64,000 bases of DNA from Nesterenkonia sphaerica. GTDB lineage: Bacteria > Actinomycetota > Actinomycetes > Actinomycetales > Micrococcaceae. Position 1 is the first letter of the stretch. The number at the start of each line of letters is the position of its first letter. The position numbers and the translations under genes were made by a program. The DNA lies in NCBI RefSeq assembly GCF_005771565.1, contig NZ_VAWA01000013.1, positions 1 to 64,000 of the forward strand, in the 5' to 3' direction. Of this stretch, positions 1 through 13,828 are shown one piece after another. The notes under the pieces are model-generated. The model ran no database searches and was not told the DNA's origin. It saw only the letters and a list, made by a program, of their open reading frames with translations.

Positions 1-5
1 TTTTT

Positions 6-5029
<5,024 letters not shown>

Positions 5030-5263
5030 CCCCACCCCCATTGAGCCCCGAATCCATCACCCTTTGAGGTGTGAAGGCTCCCAGTAGACCACTGGGTTGA
5101 TAGGCCAGAAATGGAAGCACAGCAATGTGTGCAGTTGACTGGTACTAATAAGCCGACCACTTACACACCACCCCACCCCCATTGAGCCCCGAGAGGGACC
5201 ATAAGGGGGAGTATGAGGGGGCCAGGCAAACACGCTGCAGCATTCGTGTTGAAGTGTTCTATG

Positions 5264-5330
5264 TGCTACGCGTCCACTATGCGGTTCTGAAACAACAACA
5301 GACCACACCAGAAAACCACATATCCGCACC
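5264..5330 (+). other. 3' arm of the pre-23S processing stem
   Basis: CGCGTCCACTATGCGGTT (5269-5286) followed by AAACAACAAC (about 5290-5299) is complementary to 1820-1880 upstream of 23S. It lies downstream of both copies of the duplicated 23S 3' end, so the precursor stem encloses the duplication. Confidence 0.8.
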
Positions 5331-5387
5331 ACCCAAGACTTACCCACCCCCACCCCTGTGAAGGGGGTGGGGGACGGGGTTGAAAGA

Positions 5388-5506
5388 GTTACGGCGGTCA
5401 TAGCGTGGGGGAAACGCCCGGTCCCATCCCGAACCCGGAAGCTAAGACCCACAGCGCCGATGGTACTGCACCCGGAAGGGTGTGGGAGAGTAGGACACCG
5501 CCGGAC
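5388..5506 (+). rRNA. rrf: 5S ribosomal RNA
   Basis: Begins GTTACGGCGGTCATAGCG and ends AGGACACCGCCGGAC; the first and last stretches (GGCGGT / ACCGCC) pair as helix I. It contains the conserved CCCGGTCCCATCCCGAAC and the loop GGGAGAGTAGG. About 119 bases, normal for the family. It follows 23S by about 200 bases because of the duplication in the spacer. Confidence 0.96.
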
Positions 5507-5517
5507 ACAACATAAAG

Positions 5518-5580
5518 ACTGAGGCCTGAGCACGGCAACGACGCCGCGTTCAGGCCTCAGTTGTGTCTCTGCCGATTTCT
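5518..5580 (+). terminator. rRNA operon terminator
   Basis: ACTGAGGCCTGA at 5518-5529 pairs perfectly with TCAGGCCTCAGT at 5560-5571, followed by a T-containing tail (TGTGTCTCT). It directly follows 5S and precedes the tRNA-Pro gene, which must have its own promoter or read-through. Confidence 0.85.
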
Positions 5581-5628
5581 TGCAGAGTGCCGTGCCGCGA
5601 TAGACTCAATACTTGTCACATGGCGCCA

Positions 5629-5705
5629 CGGGGTGTAGCGCAGCTTGGTAGCGCGCGTCGTTCGGGACGACGAGGCCGCAGGTTCAAATCCTGTCACCCC
5701 GACCA
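5629..5705 (+). tRNA. tRNA-Pro (anticodon CGG)
   Basis: Acceptor strands CGGGGTG and CACCCCG pair fully; the anticodon stem-loop CGTCG-TTCGGGA-CGACG gives CGG, reading CCG. The T arm carries GGTTCAAATCC. The 3' CCA is encoded. 77 bases. Confidence 0.97.
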
Positions 5706-5795
5706 TATGGAGTCTCAGCCCGCTGCCCGGGCGACCTGGTGTCCTCGGCGTGCTGCGTCGAGGACCTGCCCACTTTCCACAGATAGGCTGAGTTG

Positions 5796-6446
5796 GTGAC
5801 AGATCAAGGTCCAGCACCAGAGAATGGACAGCAGCAGAGAATGCTGAAGTATTCGGCCTCCGCTGCAGCGTTTCTGATTGGGTTTGCGGTGCTGCTCATT
5901 CTCATGCTGCCAAGCCCCTGGGCGTTCGCTGCTGGTGCCGTGGTGGGCGGTGCCGCTGCAGGCGGGACGTACGGGATGCTCTACGGCCGCGAATTGAGCC
6001 TCCAGCGCAGAAGGGCCGAGTTGACCAGCCAACAGCAGTCCCTCCGAGAACGCCTGGGCGAGCTGAAGGCAACAGTCCGGAGCAGGGCCCATCAGTTTCC
6101 CCCCTCGAGCCACGGCCAGCTGCGGATGACAGTAGTCGGGCTTGAGGAGATCGTCGACCGCTGGGCCACCCTGGAGCGAGCTCCCGAACAGCAGGATGCG
6201 GTGTTTCACACCATCTCTCGGCATCTGCCACGCACTCTGGATCTGTTCTTAGGGTTGCCGGACTCGGCGAAACCGAAGCACGCTGCAGAGTTCAAAGCGC
6301 AAATCAATCTGGTCGCTGAGGCTGTGGCCAAGACGCGGGACCAAGTGGTTAAGCGGGACCTGCAGTCACTGAAGGCTAACCGGGCGTTACTGGAAGAGGC
6401 GCTCACCGACCCCGATGAGCGCCTCTTCACAGACCATGACCTATAA
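5796..6446 (+). CDS. XpaC-like membrane-anchored protein (tentative)
   Basis: A ~216-residue protein with two adjacent hydrophobic segments near the N-terminus (about residues 20-60, rich in Ala, Gly and Leu) and a long charged, helical C-terminal half. The pattern of an aromatic-rich helix with LPRTLDLFLGLPDS, then ERxxxLEEAL-type helices, resembles the 5-bromo-4-chloroindolyl phosphate hydrolysis (XpaC) family, whose function is not established. I am not certain of that assignment. The start is unclear: TTG at 5793 or GTG at 5796, neither with a good Shine-Dalgarno sequence. It stands alone between tRNA-Pro and the convergent malate synthase gene, nine bases from its stop. Confidence 0.7.
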   Translation: MTDQGPAPENGQQQRMLKYSASAAAFLIGFAVLLILMLPSPWAFAAGAVVGGAAAGGTYGMLYGRELSLQRRRAELTSQQQSLRERLGELKATVRSRAHQFPPSSHGQLRMTVVGLEEIVDRWATLERAPEQQDAVFHTISRHLPRTLDLFLGLPDSAKPKHAAEFKAQINLVAEAVAKTRDQVVKRDLQSLKANRALLEEALTDPDERLFTDHDL

Positions 6447-6454
6447 CCGCTGGT

Positions 6455-8059
6455 TCAGCGCAGCACCTCATAGGCCGGAATGGTGAGGTAGTCCTCGTAG
6501 TTCTCCGTGTCCAGCACCAGCTGCCGGACGACATCGGCAGCTGGCTCGAAGTACTTGCTGAACGTCTCGGCGTCGTCGATCTCGGAGCGCAGGCGGCTGA
6601 CTTCGTCGCTGAGGAGTTTCTCCACCAGGTCCTTCGTCACCGGCGCCCCGGTATCAGCGGTCACGGTCTGGTTATGGATCTGCTGCCAGACCTGGGAGCG
6701 GGAGATCTCGGCGGTGGCGGCGTCCTCCATGAGATTGTGAATGGCGACCGCGCCGTTGCCGGAGAGCCACACAGCGGTGTAGTAGACGGCGACGTAGAGA
6801 TTGGTGCGGACGCCTTGTTCGGTGACTTCGCCTTCTGCGGCGCCGATATTGAGCAGATCCTGCGCTGAGACCTCGACGTCGTCGCGCTGTCGGTCGAGCT
6901 GGTTGGTCTTGTCTCCGAGGACTTTGCTGAACTCCTCCGCGCAGAGGTCCACCATGTCCGGGTGGGCGACCCATGATCCGTCGAAGCCGTCCCGGGCTTC
7001 TCGGGCCTTGTCGTCGCGCACCTTTTCCATGGCCTGTGCGGTGACCTCAGGCTCGCGCCGGTTTGGGATGAAGGCCGCCATGCCACCCATGGCGAATGCT
7101 CCGCGGCGGTGGCAGGTCTTCACCAGCAGCTCGGTGTAGGCGCGCATGAACGGCTGAGTCATGGACACCTGCGCCCGGTCCGGGAGCACAAAGTCTGAAC
7201 CCGAGGCCCGGAAATACTTGATGATGCTGAACAGGTAGTCCCAGCGCCCCGCGTTGAGACCGGAAGCGTGTTCACGCAGCTCGTAAAGGATCTCGTCCAT
7301 CTGGAAAGCTGCCGGAATGGTTTCAATCAGCACCGTGGCGCGGACGGTGCCATGGTCGATTCCCAGCCTCTCCTCCGCGAAGGTAAAGATGTCATTCCAC
7401 AGCCGGGCCTCTAAGTAGTGTTCAAGCTTCGGCAGGTAATAGAACGGGCCGGTCCCCTTCTCGCTCAGGACTTTAGCGTTGTGGAAGAAGTGCAGTCCGA
7501 AATCGACCAACGCCCCGATCGCGCGTTCGCCGTCGATAGTGATGTTCTTCTCTGGCAGGTGCCACCCGCGGGGACGCACCACGACCACCGGCAGCGGCAC
7601 GTCGTCGCGGAGGGTGTACTGCTTTCCCTCGGGGGAGGTGAACTGCAGCGTGCCACGGGCGGCCTCGTAGAGGTTCTTCTGTCCTGAGACGACGTTCTGC
7701 CACGAGGGAGACAGCGCATCCTCCAAGCACGCCAACCACACTTTCGCGCCGGAATTGAGCGCGTTGATGGCCATTTTCGCCGGAGCTGGCGGTCCCGTAA
7801 TCTCCACCCGGCGGTCAGCCAGGCTCTGGGGCTGCTCGGCAACTTTCCAGTCCCCTCCGCGCACTTCAGCCGTCTCTGCGGGAAAGTCCATGGCGCCGGT
7901 TCGGGCGGCCTGCTGCTGGGCGGCGTCGCGGTTGCTCAGCACCTCGTTTCGGGTCTTCGCGAACCGTGCGTGCAGCTCTTCAACAAATTGCAGAGCCTCA
8001 TCGGTGAGAATCTGCTCGGTACCTTCGGCCTCATAGGGGGCGTTGACGGAGATGGTCAT
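6455..8059 (-). CDS. aceB: Malate synthase A
   Basis: Condenses glyoxylate with acetyl-CoA to malate, the second step of the glyoxylate shunt, in the cytoplasm. The 534-residue length is that of the short A-type enzyme. The family signature HASGLNAGRWDYLF is at residues 264-277, the RPRGWH motif with the catalytic Arg at about 162-167, and MEDAATAEISR, which supplies the catalytic Asp region, at 444-454. The start ATG is preceded by AAGGAG seven bases upstream. Isocitrate lyase (aceA) is not in this window. A divergent IclR-type regulator and a 15-base palindrome in the 70-base gap suggest that induction on acetate is controlled locally. Confidence 0.97.
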   Translation of the reverse strand: MTISVNAPYEAEGTEQILTDEALQFVEELHARFAKTRNEVLSNRDAAQQQAARTGAMDFPAETAEVRGGDWKVAEQPQSLADRRVEITGPPAPAKMAINALNSGAKVWLACLEDALSPSWQNVVSGQKNLYEAARGTLQFTSPEGKQYTLRDDVPLPVVVVRPRGWHLPEKNITIDGERAIGALVDFGLHFFHNAKVLSEKGTGPFYYLPKLEHYLEARLWNDIFTFAEERLGIDHGTVRATVLIETIPAAFQMDEILYELREHASGLNAGRWDYLFSIIKYFRASGSDFVLPDRAQVSMTQPFMRAYTELLVKTCHRRGAFAMGGMAAFIPNRREPEVTAQAMEKVRDDKAREARDGFDGSWVAHPDMVDLCAEEFSKVLGDKTNQLDRQRDDVEVSAQDLLNIGAAEGEVTEQGVRTNLYVAVYYTAVWLSGNGAVAIHNLMEDAATAEISRSQVWQQIHNQTVTADTGAPVTKDLVEKLLSDEVSRLRSEIDDAETFSKYFEPAADVVRQLVLDTENYEDYLTIPAYEVLR

Positions 8060-8106
8060 GAATTGCTCCTTCAGATCACTGTGACGGGTGGTTGCGCTAT
8101 GCCTAT

Positions 8107-8121
8107 TTCTATGTCATAGAA
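8107..8121. promoter_or_regulatory. Operator-like palindrome between aceB and the IclR gene
   Basis: TTCTATG-T-CATAGAA is a perfect inverted repeat of 7-base arms around one central base. It lies 48 bases upstream of the aceB start and 9 bases upstream of the likely regulator start. IclR-family proteins bind short palindromes of this kind; the assignment of this one to the adjacent gene is inference from position. Confidence 0.65.
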
Positions 8122-8129
8122 TCCATACT

Positions 8130-8915
8130 ATGGAAGAAACGGTCCGGGATACGGACTCGGTCGCGAGACGCCAACCCCAGCGCGTCCAGGTGATCGAGCG
8201 CGCCTTCGGGCTGCTGGATGACCTCGTCCAATTCAACGGAAGCGCCACTGCCGGCGAGCTGAAGGCTGCATCCGGACTGGCAGGCCCTACGGTGCACCGC
8301 CTCCTCCACACGCTGATCGGCCTGGGGGTGGTTCATCAGCTGCCCGACAAACGCTACGCCCTCGGGGCCCACTTGGTGCCGCTGGGTGAGGGAGCCACGC
8401 GCCAGTTGGGTGGACTCGCCGTACCGCAGATGCAGTCCCTGGTGGCAGAGCTGGGTGAGAGCGTGAATATGGCCGCCATGGAGTCGGAGATGGTCGTCTA
8501 CATTGCGCAGGTCCCCTCGCCGCACTCTATGCGTATGTTTACCGAAGTGGGGCGCCGGGCCTATATGCACTCCACCGGCGTGGGCAAAGCGATGCTGGCA
8601 ACGATGTACCCGCAGCGGGTTCGCGAAGTGCTGGCCTCCACCGGCATGCCCGCGATGACCCCCAAGACTCTGACGCGCCCTGACGCGCTTCTCGAGCAGT
8701 TGCCCATCATCTCCCGTCAGCGGTACGCGTTGGACGATGAGGAGCAGGAGATCGGAGTCCGATGCCTGGCGGTCTCCATTCCGCACGGGCCCACGCGCAT
8801 GGGCCTGTCAGTTTCAGGCCCCACTGCGCGCATGGATGACGCCTTCGTCCGGCATGCGGTCCCGCTGATGAACCGCACTGCAACAGAAATTGGGCGTAAG
8901 CTCCTGCGGCGGTAG
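8130..8915 (+). CDS. IclR-family transcriptional regulator
   Basis: A 261-residue protein with an N-terminal winged helix-turn-helix (about residues 20-75; ATAGELKAASGLAGPTVHRL is the HTH) and a C-terminal IclR effector domain (about 90-255; RAYMHSTGVGKAMLA and LDDEEQEIGVRCLAVSI are typical). I take the ATG at 8130 rather than the GTG at 8088, because the earlier start adds a Cys-rich stretch unlike the family and would cover the palindrome. It is transcribed away from aceB and most likely controls it; in other bacteria IclR relatives repress glyoxylate shunt genes. The effector cannot be told from sequence. Confidence 0.9.
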   Translation: MEETVRDTDSVARRQPQRVQVIERAFGLLDDLVQFNGSATAGELKAASGLAGPTVHRLLHTLIGLGVVHQLPDKRYALGAHLVPLGEGATRQLGGLAVPQMQSLVAELGESVNMAAMESEMVVYIAQVPSPHSMRMFTEVGRRAYMHSTGVGKAMLATMYPQRVREVLASTGMPAMTPKTLTRPDALLEQLPIISRQRYALDDEEQEIGVRCLAVSIPHGPTRMGLSVSGPTARMDDAFVRHAVPLMNRTATEIGRKLLRR

Positions 8916-8959
8916 TCGCTGACCGGCACCGCCACCCGCAGTGCTTCTGATGGTCGGTC

Positions 8960-9391
8960 TCATCTCACGACCGAGCTCAGCAGCAGACTTGTCTCGGAGT
9001 TCATGATTCCTTTGACTCCGCGCAGCCGGGTCAACAGAGCATCGAACTCCTGAAGGTCACGGCACGAAATCTCCGCCACAAGGTCCCATGCGCCGTTGGT
9101 GGTGTGCAGAGCAGTAATTTCCGGGTAGCCCCGCAACTCCGCAATGACCTGACTGGTGGCCCGTCCAAAGAGCTCAATGAGGCTGATGGCCCGGATCTCG
9201 GAAATTTCTTGCGGGTTCCGGACGCGCACACTGAACCCGACAATGACTCCCTCCGCAGTCAGGCGATCGATGCGCTTTGTCACCGTGGCTCGGGAGACTC
9301 CCAGCCGGTCCGCCAGGACCGAGACTGGCGCCCGCCCATCGCGCCTGAGCTCAGAAATCAGTGCCCGGTCCACATCACTGAGACCATCCAT
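8960..9391 (-). CDS. Lrp/AsnC-family transcriptional regulator
   Basis: A 143-residue protein: HTH in the first 60 residues (DRALISELRRDGRAPVSVLA, then GVSRATVTKRIDRL) and a C-terminal RAM-type ligand domain (about 70-140, with ITALHTTNGAWDLVAEI). Such proteins are octameric amino acid sensors. It is divergent from the ornithine cyclodeaminase/CtlX operon with a 135-base, AT-rich gap, so control of arginine, ornithine or citrulline use is the likely role. The ligand is inferred from context only. Confidence 0.92.
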   Translation of the reverse strand: MDGLSDVDRALISELRRDGRAPVSVLADRLGVSRATVTKRIDRLTAEGVIVGFSVRVRNPQEISEIRAISLIELFGRATSQVIAELRGYPEITALHTTNGAWDLVAEISCRDLQEFDALLTRLRGVKGIMNSETSLLLSSVVR

Positions 9392-9526
9392 AACAATATG
9401 CTACTCAAATGGTCACAATCTGTTCAATGGTTTGGCAAAAATGTCTCGAAGTGGATATTTCGCTTGCACATCGATATCCGTACTCTTGATTTATACCCTG
9501 TAAACACCAGTGACGGAGGCCTTGGA

Positions 9527-10555
9527 GTGACCGAATTTGTGGACGTGAAGAACATGACGCGGTGGATCCAGCGCGACGGCGTGGAGCCGATCATGGCCTC
9601 GATGGTCGAGTACCTTGAAGCCGACTTCGCGCGTTGGGAAGCTTTCGACAAGGTGGCGCGGGTGGCCAGCCACACGCCCTTTGGTGTCATCGAGCTGATG
9701 CCCACCTCGGACACCAAGGAGTATGCATTCAAGTACGTCAACGGCCACCCGTTCAATCCCGCCCGGGGTTTCCAGACAGTGACTGCCTTTGGCATGCTCG
9801 CCGACGTGGACAACGGGTACCCCACTTTCCTTGCCGAGATGACGCTGCTCACCGCCCTCCGCACGGCGGCCACGTCAGCGATGGTCGCTCGGCGAGTGGC
9901 CCGCCCCGGGGCCCAAGTGATGGCGATGATCGGTGCCGGATCCCAGGCAGAGTTCCAGGCTCTGGCCTTCCGAGCCCTGATGGGTATTGATCAACTGCGT
10001 GTCTACGACGTCGACCCCGCTGCGGTGGAGAAGCTTCGCCGCAACCTACAGCCCCTGGGTTTCGACATCCAGGAGGCCGGATCGACGTCGGAATCCGTCG
10101 TGGGTGCCGATATCGTGACTACGTGCACCGCTGATAAAGCCCGCGCCACCATCCTGAGCAGTGAGCAGGTGCCCGCCGGGGTGCATATCAATGCCGTCGG
10201 AGGTGACTGCCCGGGCAAGACAGAGCTCGACCCCGAGCTGCTGCGCCGCGCCAAGGTGTTCGTGGAGTTTCCGGAGCAGACGCGTGTTGAGGGTGAGATT
10301 CAGCAGATGGCACCGGACTTTCCGGTCACCGAGTTCTGGAAGGTTCTCACCGGTGCGGAAGAGGGTCGGACCTCCGCTGAGCAGATCACAATTTTTGACT
10401 CCGTGGGCTTCGCGATTGCGGACTTCTCGGCGTTGCGCTGTGCCCGCGACGCGACTGCAGGAACAGATCTGCAGACCTACATCGACCTGGTGGCAGACCC
10501 GGAGGATCCCAAGGACCTGTTCTCTCTGGTGAACACCTTGAAACCGGTGGGCTAG
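9527..10555 (+). CDS. ocd: Ornithine cyclodeaminase
   Basis: Converts L-ornithine to L-proline and ammonia with bound NAD. 342 residues. KYVNGHP (69-75) and the helix EMTLLTALRTAATSA (104-118) hold substrate-binding residues of the family, and MIGAGSQAE (134-142) is the dinucleotide loop of the Rossmann domain. The start is GTG at 9527, preceded by GGAGG at 9515-9519; an in-frame extension upstream runs antisense through the Lrp gene and is not credible. The stop is followed three bases later by the start of the CtlX-type gene, so the two are co-transcribed. Together they would turn citrulline into ornithine and then proline. Confidence 0.93.
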   Translation: MTEFVDVKNMTRWIQRDGVEPIMASMVEYLEADFARWEAFDKVARVASHTPFGVIELMPTSDTKEYAFKYVNGHPFNPARGFQTVTAFGMLADVDNGYPTFLAEMTLLTALRTAATSAMVARRVARPGAQVMAMIGAGSQAEFQALAFRALMGIDQLRVYDVDPAAVEKLRRNLQPLGFDIQEAGSTSESVVGADIVTTCTADKARATILSSEQVPAGVHINAVGGDCPGKTELDPELLRRAKVFVEFPEQTRVEGEIQQMAPDFPVTEFWKVLTGAEEGRTSAEQITIFDSVGFAIADFSALRCARDATAGTDLQTYIDLVADPEDPKDLFSLVNTLKPVG

Positions 10556-10557
10556 TG

Positions 10558-11508
10558 ATGAGCGCCGAGCTTCTCACCGCAGCACACCTGGTGCCCATCC
10601 AGTCGCCGTCTCATGTGGTGATGGTGCGGCCGCACCGGTTCTCCGTCAACCCGGACACCGCCGCTGACAACGCCTTTCAGCGAAATCTCACTCAAGGAGG
10701 GAGAGCGGCAGCGGAGCAGGCCTACCGGGAAAGCACACAGCTGGCGGAGGCGTTGACCCGGGAAGGCATCGGAGTCACGCTGGTTGACGATGAGCAGGGC
10801 CTGAGCCCGGACAGCGTCTTTCCCAATAACTGGTTCACCACCCATGCCGACGGCCGGGTGGTGTTGTGCCCCATGTTCGCGCCAAACCGCCGGCATGAGC
10901 GCCGCTCAGACGTGCTGGAGCTGCTGGCGCGCGAGTTCGAGATTCGTGAGGTGTTGGACTTCAGCGCCGAAGAGGACGGCGGCGAGTTTCTCGAGGGGAC
11001 CGGATCCGTGGTCATCGACCATCGGCGTGGCGTCGCGTTCGGGTGTCGCTCACACCGGTTGACCCCGCGACTGTTTCAGCGTTACTGCGCGGAGCTGGAC
11101 CTGGAGCCGGTGCTCTTCGACGCCGTGGACTCCTCCGGGACGCCGATCTATCACACGAACGTGATGATGAGCGTGGGAGAGACCGTCTCCGTACTGGCCA
11201 GCGGACTAATCCCGCAGCCGGCTGAGCGCGACGGTGTGCTCAATCAGCTGCGGTGCTCGAGCGAGACGATTGTGGATCTGTCGGAATCGCAGGTCCAGCA
11301 ATTCGCGGGCAATGTGCTTCAGCTGACCGGCTCCGCCGGTCCTGTTCTGGCGATGTCCACGACCGCTTACCGCGCACTCCGGGCGGACCAAGTTGCGGCT
11401 ATCAGACGCACCTCCCGGATTCTGACCAGCGATGTCTCCACCATTGAATCCTCCGGCGGGTCCGTGCGCTGCATGCTGGCCGGAGTTCATCTGCCCCGGC
11501 GCCAGTGA
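10558..11508 (+). CDS. ctlX: Citrulline hydrolase/arginine deiminase-like protein (CtlX family)
   Basis: A 316-residue guanidino-group-modifying enzyme of the amidinotransferase fold. SVFPNNWF (87-93), EFLEGTGS (143-150), the catalytic His in YHTNVMM (198-204) and the catalytic Cys305 in GGSVRCMLAGVHLP match the family. Members called CtlX act in citrulline use; others are arginine deiminase-like, so the substrate is not certain. The ATG lies two bases beyond the ocd stop (TAGTGATG), typical of translational coupling. Cytoplasmic. With Ocd and the divergent Lrp regulator it forms an arginine/citrulline-to-proline module. Confidence 0.88.
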   Translation: MSAELLTAAHLVPIQSPSHVVMVRPHRFSVNPDTAADNAFQRNLTQGGRAAAEQAYRESTQLAEALTREGIGVTLVDDEQGLSPDSVFPNNWFTTHADGRVVLCPMFAPNRRHERRSDVLELLAREFEIREVLDFSAEEDGGEFLEGTGSVVIDHRRGVAFGCRSHRLTPRLFQRYCAELDLEPVLFDAVDSSGTPIYHTNVMMSVGETVSVLASGLIPQPAERDGVLNQLRCSSETIVDLSESQVQQFAGNVLQLTGSAGPVLAMSTTAYRALRADQVAAIRRTSRILTSDVSTIESSGGSVRCMLAGVHLPRRQ

Positions 11509-11521
11509 GAGGCGAATTCTC

Positions 11522-12844
11522 TCAGGAATACCAGGCGGAGGCGTCCTCGTCATTCCCGGCGTCGTCGTCCTGGGTGCCAGATGAGTCAGCGCCCAGCTCC
11601 AACTGTTTCATCACGTCGGTGGGCGGGTTGACCATCAGAATCGCTTCATCGCGGTAACCTCGCAGCTCCTCCTCGATAAATGACGGAAGGGCCTCTTCCA
11701 ATGGGACGTCCCGGCCCTCACGCTCGGAGCGCTGCCAGCGGTAGTCCAGCAGCTGGTGCATGATCTCTGCAGGTTCAAGCTTGTTGCGCAGTTCTCGCGG
11801 AATCCTGTTGATGATCGGCTGGAACACCTGTTGGGTCCACATGTGGGCCGCCACGGCTTCATCCCCGTGCGGATCGTGGGCGGCTCGGTAGGCATCGATT
11901 GCTCCCAACAGCCGCCGGGCCTGGTTTTCCTGCACGTCGAGACCGGTCAGTGCCATCAGCCTGCGCTGATGGTGTCCCGGATCCACCACTTTGGGCCGCA
12001 GTAGGAGGCGGCCAGCATCGCTGGCGGAACGAATATCGTACTCCTCCACATCGAAGCCCAGTTCATTGAGCCGCCGGATCCGCTCCTCCATCAGCCACTG
12101 CTGATCGGGATTGAATGCCGTGTCACCGGTGAGTTCATGCCACAGACCCCGGTATGAGTCGATGAACTGCCCGCTGGTGGCCACGGCGTCGACGTCCTCA
12201 TCGACAAACCCGCCTTCCATGAGGTCCATCAGCTCACCGGCAATGTTGATCTGCGCGACCTCCAGGTCGTATTCGCGCTGGCCGGTGGAGAGCTTCGGAT
12301 GCAGCTCACCGGTTTCGGCATCCACCAGATAGGCCTTGAAGTTTCCAGCATCACGGCGGAAGAGGGTGTTGGACAGTGAGACGTCACCCCAGTAGAAGCC
12401 CAGCAGGTGCAGCTCCACCATCAGCAGTGCCTGGGCATCGATCAGCCGCTGAAGCGTGGCCTTGCGCATCATTTGGTTGAACACCGCGCGGTAGGGCAGT
12501 GAGAAGCGCAGGTGCCGGGTGACCAGTGCTGGTGAAAGCGGCTCCCCGTTTTCGTCGGCCCGCCCTGTCACCTCCGCGACCGGTTTGACGCAGGGAGCCC
12601 CGAGCCGCCCCAGCTGGCGCAGCATGCGGTATTCGTGCCGGGCGGCGCGCTCCGAGGTCTCCTTGATGGCGATGACCGACCCCCCCAGATAGGCGAACCG
12701 CACAATATGCCGCGAGATGCCCCGCGGTAGAGCGGCCAACACATCGGCGGGCCACTGGGCCAGCGGCAGCTGCCACGGTAGGTCCAGCAGCTCTTGGGGG
12801 ATGGTGCCCGAAGCAGTCAGGCTCAGTCCGGTGGCGGTGCTCAT
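11522..12844 (-). CDS. DUF4032 domain protein with kinase-like N-terminal part
   Basis: A 440-residue protein recognised as the actinobacterial DUF4032 family. The N-terminal half looks like a degenerate lipopolysaccharide-kinase/aminoglycoside-phosphotransferase fold: AIKETSERAARHEYRML carries the conserved Lys and Glu, and LHLLGFYWGDVSLSNTLF the catalytic-loop type HxxGxxxGDxxxxN. The C-terminal half (RIPRELRNKLEPAEIMHQLL, then LDYRWQRSE) is typical of DUF4032. The ATG at 12844 is chosen because the longer reading frame crosses into otsB. It is the last gene of an apparent otsA-otsB-DUF4032 unit. Its biochemical role is unknown. Confidence 0.88.
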   Translation of the reverse strand: MSTATGLSLTASGTIPQELLDLPWQLPLAQWPADVLAALPRGISRHIVRFAYLGGSVIAIKETSERAARHEYRMLRQLGRLGAPCVKPVAEVTGRADENGEPLSPALVTRHLRFSLPYRAVFNQMMRKATLQRLIDAQALLMVELHLLGFYWGDVSLSNTLFRRDAGNFKAYLVDAETGELHPKLSTGQREYDLEVAQINIAGELMDLMEGGFVDEDVDAVATSGQFIDSYRGLWHELTGDTAFNPDQQWLMEERIRRLNELGFDVEEYDIRSASDAGRLLLRPKVVDPGHHQRRLMALTGLDVQENQARRLLGAIDAYRAAHDPHGDEAVAAHMWTQQVFQPIINRIPRELRNKLEPAEIMHQLLDYRWQRSEREGRDVPLEEALPSFIEEELRGYRDEAILMVNPPTDVMKQLELGADSSGTQDDDAGNDEDASAWYS

Positions 12845-12902
12845 GGTCCAAAGTCTAGGCGTAAGCACTTCCCTGAGGGGAGGACTCCGCCTGCGGTGCT
12901 GA

Positions 12903-13679
12903 TCAGCTGGCGCGGTCCCTGAGCTGGGCGATGCGATGCAGGACTTCCGCAAGATTGGCGGGCTCGGGGACCCGGAAGTCCGCTCGGGTTTCACCAGGGC
13001 CGACCTTGAGCCCCACATCCCCCTCCCGCAGCACCGCAAATCCCTGCTCATCGGTGACATCGTCCCCGGCGAAGAAGACCGCATCAGCGGAGGTCAGCTC
13101 GCGAAGCTCCTCAATCGCCTCACCTTTGGAAGACTGCACCACCAAGGCTTCGAGGACCTGTTTGCCCTCTTTGATGTGCGCGCCGTCCACCAACGCGAGT
13201 GCGCTGCGAGCCTGGTCAAGGACAGCCTCGCCCAGGGTGGGGTCATCCATGCGCCGGACATGGATGGCCCCACCCGCCGGTTTGTGCTCCACCCAGGCGC
13301 CCTCATGCTCGGCCGCCACAGTCTCCAGGGTGCTCAGCACCTCCCGGCGCTCGGCGGCCTGCTCGTCGTCGAGCTCCAGCCCGGCCGAATCAGGGCCCAA
13401 CCACCGCTCCGCGCCGTGGGAGCCGAACAGCAGCGCCGGCGCAGGGGGACTGGCCAGTTCCTGCAGCGTCTGGAGCGGCCGGCCAGAGACATAGGCCAGA
13501 CGCACCCCGTCCACCTGGGCAAGCCGTTCGAGGGCCTCAGCGTTGACTGGAACAGGACGAGCCGCCGCGGCGTCGGCGACCAGTTCCGCCACGCAGCCAT
13601 CGAAATCGACACATACCAGCAGGGTCTGCTGTGCGGCGAAATCCTGCAGAGCGGCGTCCAATTCGGGGGGAATTGCCAT
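12903..13679 (-). CDS. otsB: Trehalose-6-phosphate phosphatase
   Basis: Releases trehalose from trehalose 6-phosphate. A HAD-superfamily hydrolase of 258 residues with the nucleophile motif VDFDGCV (Asp25, Asp27) and the metal-binding GDDVTDEQGF (205-214); LLFGSHGAERW belongs to the cap region. It lies 149 bases downstream of otsA, which makes its substrate, on the same strand. A GGAGACTGAAG stretch precedes the ATG. Cytoplasmic. Confidence 0.95.
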   Translation of the reverse strand: MAIPPELDAALQDFAAQQTLLVCVDFDGCVAELVADAAAARPVPVNAEALERLAQVDGVRLAYVSGRPLQTLQELASPPAPALLFGSHGAERWLGPDSAGLELDDEQAAERREVLSTLETVAAEHEGAWVEHKPAGGAIHVRRMDDPTLGEAVLDQARSALALVDGAHIKEGKQVLEALVVQSSKGEAIEELRELTSADAVFFAGDDVTDEQGFAVLREGDVGLKVGPGETRADFRVPEPANLAEVLHRIAQLRDRAS

Positions 13680-13828
13680 CTTCAGTCTCCGTTCACGAGG
13701 GTGCCTGTGTCTCAGTGGCCGATTTCACCGCTGGAACAGGTCGGATTGTCACATTGCACGGGCAGAATCGACCACTGAGCCGAGTGGGCAGGAGCAGAAT
13801 CAGCCATCAGTTCGGTGGGTGTGCCGCA

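Noticed and set aside
9104-9526. Upstream in-frame extension of the ornithine cyclodeaminase frame
   Set aside because: It runs antisense through the Lrp gene; GGAGG and a family-typical start are at 9527.
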